A stretch of DNA of 64,000 bases from Scleroderma bovista. Taxonomy: Eukaryota > Basidiomycota > Agaricomycetes > Boletales > Sclerodermataceae. Positions 46,317 to 57,420 of the stretch are shown here, in pieces. The stretch is from positions 1 through 64,000 of the forward strand of contig JAYMGJ010000321.1 in NCBI GenBank assembly GCA_037178675.1. The letters are read 5' to 3'. A model generated the notes under the pieces. It did not search any database and had not been told where the DNA came from. It saw only the letters and a program-made list of their open reading frames with translations. Numbering within the stretch: position 1 is the first letter of the stretch; every line of letters starts with the position of its first letter. A program made the translations under genes and the position numbers.

Positions 46317-47749
46317 GGTGAGTGACAGAGTATTTCCAAAGATGGTCATAGCCGCGATGACCTGCAACGTCGGCTTACATCATCCATTGGACTGAGTTGC
46401 TAAAGCGATGGCCACGATACGGGTGTAGCGTATGCCGCTCAATGGTTGAACTACTGGCTTATACCCTTACTCTCAGACGCTAATTTCAACACCGGGAGAA
46501 CCCTCATTCTGTTGACATTTGACGAGTGAGTAGCCTTGCCCACTGGCACCTGCGTCTCTCATGGACCCGATTAAGTTGGGTGGCGTGCGCTGGTGCATAG
46601 TAGTACTGCCTGCTTTCCATTGCACACGCCCGCTATCTTTGCAATCCACATCCGAAATCGTGGTTCCCTTGTGACTTGAATTTCCACCTCCATGGAACAG
46701 GGTTGAACAGTTCATTATTATTTGCTTAGTGATAGGCTGGCAGTTTACGAACCTCGGAATCGATGGTCCTGCTAAGCTCCATTTCATAAACTTTGGTCCT
46801 GTTCTGGTGACAAGGTGATATTCTGGTAGTGGAGTACTGCTGACTCCGAGAACAGTGTTTTTTTTAGGATTCCTCATGTGTTCAACTCCTAACTTGAAAC
46901 TGTAAGTTTTCTCAAACTAAATCCATTATCAAGCAAGTAGTAAACGACACTGGTTTCTCTAGCACATTTCTGCAAAGGATTCTCACCCTATTTGTGACCC
47001 ACAGTTTATCCTCGATCGCGGCCCGGCGAAGGAGTGGAGATCGTTTTGTTGGCTTTCCAAGTCGCTGGGTGAAACGAGAGAACATCAACATCATGGAAGA
47101 CATACATTCGAAACCACGGTCCTTTCTGGTAGCGAGCTGCGCAGCCTATCTTAAGATAGGCCTTTCGATCTGTGCGCTCTTTCCTTTGCCGATTCTGTAC
47201 CCCCAGATCTCGACTCTCGAGAAACGTCTATCACCATTGGGCCTCTATCCCTCGCGCTACTTCCCATCTTGGTACCGCAGTTACCCGGCGTATAAACATC
47301 TATCCTTCGCATGATGGAGCGGTATCTTGACGTCAGTCGAACGCAGGAAGTTTTGTCGCACGATCTCTCCAGTTTGGTGGTGTACCATTTACTCGGAAAA
47401 ACTACGTCGCACGAAGTGAAATACAACATTATAGACGAAAATGAGCGTCGTGTTGTGTGTATAATGTAGCAATGGGCGAATAGAGTCAATCACTCGTAAC
47501 CCCTGTGAAGAGGACAGTTGTTCGCACATATTTTTGCTTGCAGCTCACTATGAGAGAGACTTCTAAATTTGCATACTGTGTACAAGACGTGGTGCCATAA
47601 GGTCGTAAGAGAGTAATGTATTTGGGTAATTATGGTCGCTATGATGAGAAGAATTCACAGCCTATCGTCCATCACATTAGCATATTAGCTCATTGCACAA
47701 GCAATTCAACAAATGGGCCAAGTGATTTTTGAGTGCAATAAAGTTGCAT
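46317..47749. other. Intergenic region with repeat copy C
   Basis: Contains copy C of the three-copy repeat at 46877-47235. A 134-aa minus-strand ORF at 46473-46877 has no recognisable features. No gene supported. Confidence 0.5.
46877..47235 (+). repeat. Three-copy dispersed repeat, copy C
   Basis: Matches copy B in the lead block (CATGTGTTCAACTCCTAACT) and copies A and B in the core. It carries an extra stretch of about 80 bp between AAGTAGTAAACGACAC and GGCCCGGCGAAGGAG. It then shares the distal block GGTAGCGAGCTGCGCAGC...CGCTCTTTCCTTTGCCGATT with copy A. It is the longest copy. Confidence 0.85.
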
Positions 47750-49314
47750 CTATGATGTCTCCCCAGCAGTCCCAATTACAGTAGGGTTAAGGTAGGGATC
47801 GTTGCTGAAGTTGTATACAGAGCACCCACGCCGGACAGTTTGGTTGCAAGAGAAGCACCAATTGACCGTGGAGTTGATGGTTGTCCACTACGCATGATGA
47901 ACTTCCGTCAACAGAATGAAATAAAGAGAGGTCAAGAACGTACGAAAAGATTTTCCTTTAACTTGTCTAGGCTAACACTTTCGCTACCCCACATCTTCAA
48001 CGTGCGGAATTCATCGTCACTGGTCCCGTTCCTGAACTTCATGGTGACATTGTATTGGCCCTGAATATTTTGCGAAAGCTCAAAGGCAACGACCGAAGCA
48101 TAATCCACTGTATCATCCCAAGCATAAGTACTGAAAACGCACAGGAAGCAAGCAAACACACCAATGCCAGCAATATCAGGATCAGTGACAGCAGCATTCG
48201 TCACATTGAATATGGAAATGAATGGCTTATAATCGACTTCCGTCAGAGCAAGTTTCACAGTATTGTTGGACTGGGTCATGTTGCCCAGTGACCAAAATAT
48301 CTCGGGCCAGAGGGTACGAATGGCAACTAGAAGTGTCATTTTAAACCCCACCGACGCCAGATTTGCTCATGTGCTTACCCTGGCCAATGCCGTTTGGTGC
48401 CTCCTCCGAGAAGGCATATGATTCATGAATATTAGCGTAGTACCGAGCTTGCTCTAAGAGGGTCTTGGGGAATGCGTCGTAAAACGTCTTGTTGTGGGTG
48501 TATTGAACGTTGATGTAGTCGTAAATCTGACCAATTAAAATGCTCAAAGGACGGCCAAGACATGCTCTCTGGATGACTTACATTCCACTACAAAAAAAAA
48601 TCAGAATGGCGAGACAAGTAGGTCAGTCAAACCAACGCACCATGTTGAAGAAACTGTTGTTCATGCCATTCAGGTAGGGTTCAACCGCCTGGAGGAAGGG
48701 AGCGGAGGTATTGACAAGATCCTTGAAGACGGGGTTGCTGTATACGCGATTCAAATGTAATTGGAAGTACTGGTACCAAGTATATAAGCTTCCAGCAGTG
48801 AATTTACAGGGACATACCTGGCAATCCATCCAACTTGTGAGGGAAGGGGCCTGCCAGTACTCCAGGGACTCTACGGGTACATACTGGTAACCACCAAGGG
48901 GGGAAGTGACCACCTGCCCATTAGCCAAGGTGATGGTGGACTCTGGTGTTGGCGGGTAGAGCCCTTGCATGAGAGCATAAGCAGAGTCGAGGATGACGTC
49001 GCCTCCACCAGCATCAGCGCGGATATAGAGTTGATCCACGTCCACTACATCGGTATTTATTCCTTGGATGTAACAAGACGACTGAGGGTCGAGGTAGGTG
49101 TTCCGAAGGAACTGCCCCAGTTCATACTCTTGGCTCTGTGTAAGCAGTGAGTTCACACTGCCACACGTCTCATGATTGACAAACGTACAGCGCCCAAAGG
49201 GGTCAAATATCCCTGTACAGAATCGTAGGTGGTGGGGCTTTGATAGACCGTAGAAGAGCGATCGCCATGACGAGCCAGCAACACGACACCAATCAGCGTT
49301 GATGCGTTAACCAT
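47750..49314 (-). CDS. Histidine-phosphatase superfamily protein, paralog 3
   Basis: Minus-strand model: 49314-49189, 49135-48818, 48769-48641, 48587-48582 (micro-exon TGGAAT), 48526-48379, 48326-48162, 48107-47944, 47887-47750; 397 aa. The exon plan and phases equal paralog 1. RHGDRSS is present near residue 15; the C-terminal region reads LTEVDYKPFISIFNV with no HD. The C-terminus runs longer (ending AGETS) than in the other copies. It is tandem with paralog 4, in the opposite orientation to paralogs 1 and 2. Function beyond the superfamily is unknown. Confidence 0.88.
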
Positions 49315-50656
49315 TTTAAGGCGGAGCGACCGTAGGGGGGAGGGAGGGGGGGCAAGTGCTTGCTCTAATCAGTCGGCGACCGCCATATTTGTAGCCCACT
49401 GAGAGAGGCGGTTCAATGTCTTCAAGTAACATCATATTATCAGCCAAAGCTCCAAATTACGCGATGTGCTTGCTGCGGCCTTTCGATATGCAGTCGGCTT
49501 AAACATCGAACGACATGTTAAACCTAACGGAGACTAACCTTGACACTCTTGTTCGGCCGTATTTTGATGACAGCGTACCAGCAAGCTGTGTGGACGCCCC
49601 GGTTCGTCATGGCGCCGTTTCATTTCGCTCCAATTCCACAGCCTGATCACTGATCAGGGAACGGCGTGATCGATTTGAATCCACTTCTCCAACACGGAGA
49701 TGAGACACGGCCTAGCTACTTAGGTCCTGCAGCCTTTAGTAAATGGTTAGTAGATAATAGGCAAACCGTGGTACGGTATCTCACCGAAGACCGCATGGCA
49801 TACTATACACCCGTACTAACTTAGCACCAGATCGTACGTACATACAAAATTTCCATTGAAATAAAGTCAACCGTGAAGCGAGATTTGCAGAAGTTGTGCA
49901 ATGCTGGTTCACTGTACAAATCTACGACTCACCTCAGAACAGCCTATAGTAGTTGTTTGAAACAACCAACCGTTCTCTTGCACTCGACTTGGCCTCACCC
50001 GAGATGGCTTGTTGCCCACGAGCATTTATCAGTGAGTTCCATTGGAAGGAATCTGTGTGACGTACTGGGGTCACTTCTAGCGTTTCCGGAGTCAGTGGAG
50101 GAGCTTGTTTAAGTCGGTGATATTACATGGCGCGCTCCGCATGCACATGCACGTGGGTAAATGTAGATGCCATGGTCAGCAGTAATGACAAAATGCATTA
50201 GATAAACTTAAAACTTAAATTTCCGCAGTGATTTCAAGGCTTTGATGGCTGCATCTAGATTCTAGAGGAACAAACTTGCCTTGCTTATCAAGGGTTCTCA
50301 AGTTGCAGCTTTTTTGAGTGCTGAGTGCTTTTCATTTTATCATTCTTGCGGCTGCAGCGTGAGAAAACCGACCATGGTGGACACAGAATCGTGAGAACGT
50401 CCTACGACTGAACTTTTTGCCTTCTTTGGAAGTGTTACCTTTCAATACACTTCAGTAGTAAGCAAATTGTACTCCTTGAATAACTTTAGTTGACTTTCGC
50501 CATTCCAATTCAATTCGTCAAGCAAGGGTTCTGCCGACGCAGGCGGCATTTCGAGTTCAATAGCAACCCTCCTTTGTAGTTGATTTCCCAAGCATTCACC
50601 ATATGGTCAAGTGAGTGATATTATGTAAAAGACAATAGGTATTTCTAGGCTCGCAT
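49315..50656. other. Intergenic region between paralogs 3 and 4
   Basis: No supported gene. It holds the second copy of the 42-bp dispersed repeat at 50516-50557. A 79-aa plus-strand ORF at 49873-50112 has no recognisable features. Confidence 0.5.
50516..50557 (+). repeat. 42-bp dispersed repeat, copy 2
   Basis: Identical over 42 bases to 10171-10212 and in the same orientation, 40 kb away, with unrelated flanks. It lies about 100 bp downstream of the paralog 4 stop. Confidence 0.8.
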
Positions 50657-52203
50657 CTAATAACCCGTAGCAGAAGTAGGGTTAAGGAAAGGATCGTTGC
50701 TGTAGTTGAACACGGAGCAACCACGCAGGACGGTTTGGTTGCAGGAGAAACACCAATTGACTGTCGAGTTGATGGTCGTCCACTAAGTACGATGAACCGC
50801 CATCAGCTGAATGAAACAAGGGGAGGTCAACTTTGAACGTACGAAAAGGTTGCTCTTTAACCCGTCCAGACTAATGCTATCGGTACCCCACATCTTCAGT
50901 GTGCGGAATCCATCGTCATTCGTTCCATTCTTGAACTTCATGGCGATGTTATATTGACCCTGTGTATTCTGCGAAAGCTCTAAAGCAACAACCGAAGCGT
51001 AATCCACTGCGACGTTTCAAGTCAGTACTCGACATACAGAAGCAGAAAACAAACACACCGATTCCAGAAATATCAGGATCGGTGACAGTAGCATTTGTCA
51101 CATTGAACATGGAAATGAATGGCTTATAATCGACTTCCGTCAGGGCGAGTTTCACGGTATTGTTGGACAGGGTCATGTTGCCTAATGACCAGAATATCTC
51201 GGGCCAGAGAGTACGAATGGCAACTAAAGAATGACATATTGAGGACCACAGACATCAGGTGCGGGATACACGTACTTTGGCCGACGCCATTTGGTACGCT
51301 GTCCGTAAAGACGTTTTGCTCATGGAGATTAGCAAAGTACCGAGCTTGCTCCATGAGGGTCTGGGGGAACGCATCGTAAAATGTCTTGTTGTGGGTGTAT
51401 TGAACATTGAGATAGTCGTAAATCTGACCAACGAAAGCGTTCAAAAGACAGTCAAATCATGCTCTCTGGAGAACCCACATTCCACTACAGAAAAGGTTCA
51501 GAACGGCGAGAAAAGGACAGGTAAACTGACGCACCATGTTGAGGAAACTGTTGTTCATGCCGTTCAGGTAAGGTGTGACTGCTTGGAGGAAGGGAGCAGA
51601 AGTAGCAGTAAGATCCTTGAAGACGACACCGCTATTCAGGCGGGACAAGTGTGATTGAAAGTACTGATGCAGAGGTTATAGACTTCCATCTGCGAAATTA
51701 TAGGACATACATTGCACTGCATCCAACTTGTGAGAGAAGGGGCTTGCCAGTACTCCAGGGACTCCACCGGTACATATTGATAGCCACCCAGAGGGGAAGT
51801 GACCACTTGCCCGTTGGCTAATGTGATGGTAGACTCTGGGGTTGGCGGGTAGAGCCCTTGCATAAGAGCATAGGCAGAGTCCAGGGTGACGTCGCCTCCA
51901 CCCGCATCAGCACGGATATAGAGCTGATCCACGTCCGCTACATCGGTGTTTATTCCCTGGATGTAAGACGACGACTGAGGGTCGAGGTAGGTGTTCCGAA
52001 GGAACTGTCCCAGTTCATACTCTTGGCTCTGTGCAAGAAGTGAGTTCACACATATGCCTCAAGTTTGACAAACGTACAGCGCCGAAGGGAGTCAGGTATC
52101 CCTGTACGGAATTGTAGGTGGAGATATTTTGATAGACTGTTGAGGACCGATCGCCATGACGCGCCAACAACACAACACCGATGAGGGTCGATGCGTTAAC
52201 CAT
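50657..52203 (-). CDS. Histidine-phosphatase superfamily protein, paralog 4
   Basis: Minus-strand model: 52203-52078, 52028-51711, 51663-51535, 51484-51479 (micro-exon TGGAAT), 51423-51276, 51223-51059, 51006-50843, 50782-50657; 393 aa. All exon lengths equal those of paralog 1. Motifs: RHGDRSS, RADAGGGDVTLDSA, LTEVDYKPFISMFNV without HD, WCFSCNQTV near the end. The intron after the micro-exon starts GTGGGT, unlike the GTAAG of the other three. Both flanking copies are complete, so this is a live tandem family rather than decayed copies. Confidence 0.88.
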
Positions 52204-53288
52204 TGTGAAGAGGAGCGGGGGGGCGAAGAAGGTACTTACGGTGGTCTGCAAGCACAGTATTTGTACTCCACCGGGCTATGGTACTTGCTAAGCGATGTCC
52301 GGCGCCGATTCAACCACTGCTCCTAGGGTGCAAAAAAGGAAAGTGCGGCCGATGTGAGTCCATTGATTTGATGCCCGAGATGACACGGTGCGGGACTACT
52401 GCTGCTCTAAGGGCGATACCACCGCGCTATGCCATGACATCGCTGGAATCGAGCCATTGCAGTGCAATGCAACAAACATCATTTATTCTGCACTGGCCAC
52501 CAAATGCATCGTAAGCTTAGTACTGCATCATCATGTCACCTGCACAGCGTGGGCGATATACATGGTCGTAGAACGGGACTTGACCAAAGTTCGCATGAGC
52601 GGAATGCGCGTATCAGCCAAACCACCCATTGTGGCGACCTTCGGACCTTCAAATTCGGCCTTGGACGATTTCTCTTCATGAATGTCACCGACTGCGGGAC
52701 CAAATGTGACGTCGGTGCTCACTTCGGATCATCCAAGTTTGGAGTAAGTGCTTTGATCCCTGTGGCCATCTACTACATTTCTAATTTATCTTTTGCAATC
52801 AGTCATTACTCCCCCGGCCGAAGGATAAACAAGAAGGCTGCACACCCGTGTTATACGCAACTAATTAGATCTGTAGGGGCATTCTCAGAAAGCACAAGTA
52901 GCTATTATACTGTAACCACAAATGCAGATGAAAAACGGGTGTCCTAGGTGGTCTCCTGAGGTTCGGCTATTGGCCTTTGTCAATCAACTGGATCTCTCGA
53001 ACACCCTAGTATATGTATGTGGATAATACCTGCACATACGGTGAGTCAGCTCGAAGGGTTCAGGAATCTTCTCGCTCTGATAGCGGTTGATCCATCGTTC
53101 ATTTGTTTCGGGTTAACCCTGCTACTATATTTGGAATATTCCCAACGAGCACGTGCGTGTTCCTTACGTAAGCCCAAGTGAGCCAATCAACACCATCTGA
53201 TTTGCAATCGAAGATGCTTGGCGTCGTGCTCCTAGTTATGGCCAACGTCTAACTACATCGAACATCCACCTCTTTTTGTCCTTTTACC
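52204..53288. other. Intergenic region, nothing recognised
   Basis: Divergent upstream region of paralog 4 and iron transporter A. The overlapping ORFs at 52278-52947 do not show a family or shared frame with neighbours. Confidence 0.45.
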
Positions 53289-54365
53289 ATGTCCTCAGAA
53301 GCAACCACACCAGCCGTTGTTCCTATCTCCCTCAATGGCAACAACGGCAACGCACCAAAACGGCCAGTATGGTCTCTAGAATCCGCGAACGGGGGGATTT
53401 CTCCCCCCCTTCAAGCGAAGTGCGACAGACACGGCCGCCAGAATGGCATGTGTTGCAAGGACCTCAGAGATGACGATGATCGAACGCTCATCGACCCAGA
53501 TGTAGTCCGCGATGTGTGGGTCTTTCGTCTTTCCCCAGTTCCCCACTCTCGTTTACGACGCCACGCTTTGCTCCAGTGTAATAGGCCTCTCAGATGGCCT
53601 CACTGTCCCTTTCGCTCTCACTGCCGGTCTTTCATCCCTGGGAGAGTCCAAGCTGGTCGTCGTGGGCGGCATCGCAGAACTCATTGCAGGTGCCATCTCC
53701 ATGGGTATTGGTGGCTTTCTTGCATCACAAGCTGAAAGGGACCATTTTCGGTTCTTAAAGCGACATACTTCCACACGGGTACTCCGTAGCTGTGTTGGAG
53801 AAATGGAGAGAGAGGTGTACGCCGTTCTCGGGCCCGTCGGGGTCGACGAGCGAACCTCGCAGGCCGTTACCAAGTGCTTGATGGACGTTGAGTGTGATAC
53901 GAGCCGGGTAAACAGAGGCTCAGAAGATGAAGAACAACAGCAGCTCAGGTGGAAGAACGATGTCGGACTCACTCCATTCTTACTCAAATTCGGTGAAGGG
54001 CTGGGTGCGTACATTGTTCAGCCTAACCTTTATTCCAGATTCTTAACTAATTTTTCCTGACAGAGGAAGTGCCGACCAAACGGCTTTACATCTCCGCCGT
54101 GACAATTGGACTGGGCTACTTGGTGGGCGGGATTATCCCCCTCTTCCCGTACTTCTTCATCAGTCGCGCCCACATTGCTTTGATTTATTCTTGTGTTCTC
54201 ACTGGTGCCGTCTTGCTGGTCTTTGGCGCCATCAAAGCGCGTGTTACTGGGGCTAGCAATGGTGTAGCAGGATATCTATGGGGAGCGGTGAGTACGCTAA
54301 TGGTGGGTGGGGCGGCAGCGGCAGCGGCATACGGCATCGTTGCACTCTTGGAAACAGACTCGTGA
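53289..54365 (+). CDS. Vacuolar iron transporter family (VIT1/Ccc1) protein A
   Basis: Model: 53289-53515, 53577-54004, 54064-54365; 318 aa. The VIT domain starts with VIGLSDGLTVPFALTAGLSSLG, followed by GGIAELIAGAISMGIGGFLA and a cytosolic segment (EREVYAVLGPVGVDER) with the metal-binding region. The last membrane pair includes IGLGYLVGGIIPLFPYFF and GGAAAAAAYGI. The family moves Fe2+ or Mn2+ into the vacuole to avoid metal toxicity. The N-terminal tail carries a CDRHG..GMCCKD cysteine patch also present in copy B. Both introns rejoin conserved sequence in frame. A near-identical paralog lies 6 kb downstream. Confidence 0.93.
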
Positions 54366-54589
54366 CACCCTGTAATACTTATATTTTCTTTATCCCCCCC
54401 CTGTTTGGTCACTAGAGATGTATTTTTCATGTGTTCACTAGGACAAAAATAAACAAGTTGTTCCTATCAGCGATGTGAAAATAGCCCACACACGGACAAA
54501 AAATCCTGAAACTCCAGCCCACCATGCAGTCAACCCAACTAAGGAGTGAGCTAGAAGTGCGATGTGGGGCACAAGGAATGTTCTTCCCC

Positions 54590-55400
54590 AACTGCCATCG
54601 CAAGCGAGCACGCGGTGTAGGTCCCAAGTTTGTCGCTTCGCAATGGGGCCATGTATTCGAGAATGACAGCGATGCCAAAACGATCATCCTTGCGCGAGAT
54701 GTATTGGAAGCGGCTCTAGCGTGTCGATAATCTGCCGCATCAGGGAGCGAAGCCGTGTAAGCGCCTTTGGTTTTCTCCCTACAGCGGCGCTCTCGAGGAT
54801 TGCACTGTACATGACGTCCAAAAGTGTTTCCCCCTCTCCTAGCGACGCGCTATCAAGTCGTCGAAGCGTTCGGGTATTGTCCAGAGCAAGAGCGATGTCG
54901 GATAATGGGCGTGAAGTGACGAGTATACAGAAATGAGAAGGGAGAGGAGGAGCCTTCGTCGACTTGAGCAGCGACAGGATGTGCTTTCGCGATGAGTTGG
55001 AGCCACTCTCGTCCAACACGTCGATCACCTCAACGTTTCGCCGCCATCCCTGCCAAAACCTTCGACAAAGGTTCCATTCTCCCGTTGTCGCATGATGTCG
55101 GGAGGTAAAAGCATGATCCGAGTCCTCCAACATGCTTGACCCACAGGGCGATCTCTACCAGCCTAACCCTGAAGCCAGAAGATCCGCGGTGCGTTAACGG
55201 TTGATCCAATCAACGATCGCCTTCGACACTTCTGTTCTCGTTCCCTCCAGGCATTTCTTCGTCGTATTGAGTCCAGCGCCGCCTGCATATGTCATGTCGT
55301 CCAGGTTCAAGTCCTCGACAAGGCGATAGACGTTGATATGAGTGTCGCGAATTGCACGATCGCAGTAATGTCGTCTAAAGCCTTGCTGTAGTCACCGACG
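54590..55400 (-). pseudogene. NACHT NTPase gene relic
   Basis: Fragments on the minus strand match a typical basidiomycete NACHT protein: YAGGAGLNTTKKCLEGTRTE and IVDWIN just before the P-loop, then VIDVLDESGSNSSRK (Walker B type), LPSHFCILVTSRP, and RFGIAVILEYMAP in another frame. The P-loop region itself is damaged: the stretch after WIN reads into stops, and the fragments sit in at least two frames. No intact product is possible. It is a dead copy of a large, fast-evolving fungal family, with the WD40 or other tail missing. Confidence 0.75.
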
Positions 55401-55822
55401 GCGGCCTGCGTTTCCAAGTCGTCTCCTTGAGGTGACACCTGGCCAGAATGTTGTTAGAAAACCACTCAGATTGGCGCACAGACGATCTCTGTTGCAGAAT
55501 GGAATGGTGGACAGCTTAAGCAGAGCCAATTCTCCTTGGGTGGTTTCGCTGGATGCCTGCGGTGTCGAAGCGATCTTGGGAGTAAGTGCTGGTAAGGACT
55601 CCTATGACTGTAATTCTGTTAGTTCAAGACGATCTCGGGAAGGACGGCTTGTGTATACATACCAGATCCAACTGAGGTTCCACTGTGCCCTGAATGGGTT
55701 TGGTTTTCCAAGTTTCGGCTTCGAGCAACGAATATTGGGCTGATCAGTGATTGCATTGCACATTGAGCTCCGTAGGGTAAAACACTACCATACACAATCA
55801 CCACATACAGCTATAACTCGCC
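55401..55822. other. Leader region of the succinate dehydrogenase gene
   Basis: No gene recognised. The last 100 bases are pyrimidine- and AC-rich, as expected for the 5' leader of the next gene. Confidence 0.4.
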
Positions 55823-56948
55823 ATGCTCGCACTTTGGGCAAGGTCTCCGGCCTTTGTGGCTTCCAGCACGCACGCATTACGCTGTTCTGTGCGGTCGTTT
55901 ACTCTGTCCGCCCCAAGATTTCAAGCTGTCCCTACAGAGAAACCAGTATTAAACAAGGAATTCAAGATTTATCGTTGGGTCAGTAGTAGCTGCTTCGTCT
56001 CGGAAGTCCTGCTGACTACGAGACATAATCTAGAACCCCGATGAGCCGGACAAGCAGCCTACATTGCAGTCCTACACCATTGATCTCAACCAGACGGGAC
56101 CTATGGTGCGTGCCCCTTGCTCCATTTTTACTCCTGTTTCTTCACTCACTCTTGACCTCAGATTCTGGATGCACTCATCAAAATTAAGAATGAGGTCGAC
56201 TCCACACTCACTTTTCGCCGCTCCTGCAGGGAGGGTATCTGTGGCTCCTGCGCGATGAATATCAACGGGCAGAACACGCTCGCATGCTTGTGTCGCATCG
56301 ACAGGGATTCCAGAAAAGATGTCAAGATTTACCCACTCCCGCATAGTATGTCACCTGTTTCAGATCTTCACTCTAATGCCCCCTTCAACCCGGTTACCTG
56401 TCTAATATACACGCGCTGCAGTGTACATCGTGAAAGACCTTGTCCCTGATCTCACGCTTTTCTACAAGCAATACAAATCTATCAAGCCGTACCTGCAGAA
56501 TGACAATCCACCTGCACAGGGCGAGTTCCTGCAGAGTCCTGAGGATCGCAAGAAACTCGACGGCCTTTACGAGTGCATTCTTTGTGCATGTTGTTCAACA
56601 TCATGCCCGTCGTACTGGTGGAACCAGGATGAATACCTCGGTCCTGCTACGTTGATGCAGGCATATAGGTGGATGGCGGATTCGAGGGTACCTACTATCT
56701 GCTCCGCTTATTGTGGAGACTAACCCATTTTTGACGTATGTAAAAGGATGCGTACGGCGCCCAGCGCAAGGAGGTTCTCCAGAACGAGATGAGCATGTAC
56801 CGCTGCCACACCATCTTCAACTGTGAGTACTCTGACCCTGTCTTTTGCCATCGTATTTTATAAATATCCAGGCGCACGCACGTGTCCAAAGGGCCTCAAT
56901 CCCGCCGCAGCTATCGCCAAGATCAAGCTTGAGCTGGCGGCTGAGTAG
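55823..56948 (+). CDS. SDH2: Succinate dehydrogenase iron-sulfur subunit, mitochondrial
   Basis: Model: 55823-55978, 56034-56105, 56162-56345, 56422-56687, 56747-56822, 56872-56948; 276 aa. The first 30 or so residues are a mitochondrial targeting sequence (Arg/Ser/Ala-rich, few acids). Cluster ligands are visible: CREGICGSC and LACLC for [2Fe-2S]; [24 protein letters not shown] and [11 protein letters not shown] for [4Fe-4S] and [3Fe-4S]. The His in CHTIFNC is the conserved residue at the ubiquinone site. It forms complex II with the flavoprotein and two membrane anchors. All junctions keep frame. It is the only single-copy housekeeping gene inside the duplication-rich zone. Confidence 0.97.
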
Positions 56949-57420
56949 GGGAGTTATTGCTACCTTTCGATCTCCTGTGACATCCGTATGCATTCAGGTA
57001 GGCAATATCTCAATGTTGATGGTGGTACATATATAATGGAGAGAGTGTAAATGGCTGAAATATGAACGATTTTCCCTTATCCAACCGGCACGCTTGTTGG
57101 GCTTCGAATAGCTGAGCGCAGCAAGTTTTCTCGCTCTCCCTATACCAATTCCACAGTTGACTTAGTACGGAAAGCCAGACGGTCACACCCGAGGATCTAT
57201 CATAATAGACGTAGCAGTTCGCTGAACTTCTACCAATGACTTAAGACTCTGTCCAGGCTCTGACGGACAGGGTATGAGTATGTGGGTTGAACTTCGAGTG
57301 TGAACAGGCAAATGACTATCTATATTTGGAAACACGGACTCTGTCATCCACTCTCCTCCTAGAGGAACGACTATCTTTCTCTACGAAGAGAGTCCGGCTT
57401 AGGGAGACTAGTCGCTCACC
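56949..57420 (+). promoter_or_regulatory. Upstream region of F-box gene 2 with a leader shared with iron transporter B
   Basis: Bases 57361-57420 (TAGAGGAACGACT ... GGGAGACTAGTCGCTCACC) resemble the 57 bases before the iron transporter B start (59724-59781). F-box gene 1 has TTTGGAAATACTCTGTCA joined directly to CTCACC at this place, so F-box 2 carries about 65 extra bases here. Confidence 0.6.

Noticed and set aside
46473..46877. 134-aa minus-strand ORF
   Set aside because: No motif; it starts in a low-complexity T-run next to repeat copy C.
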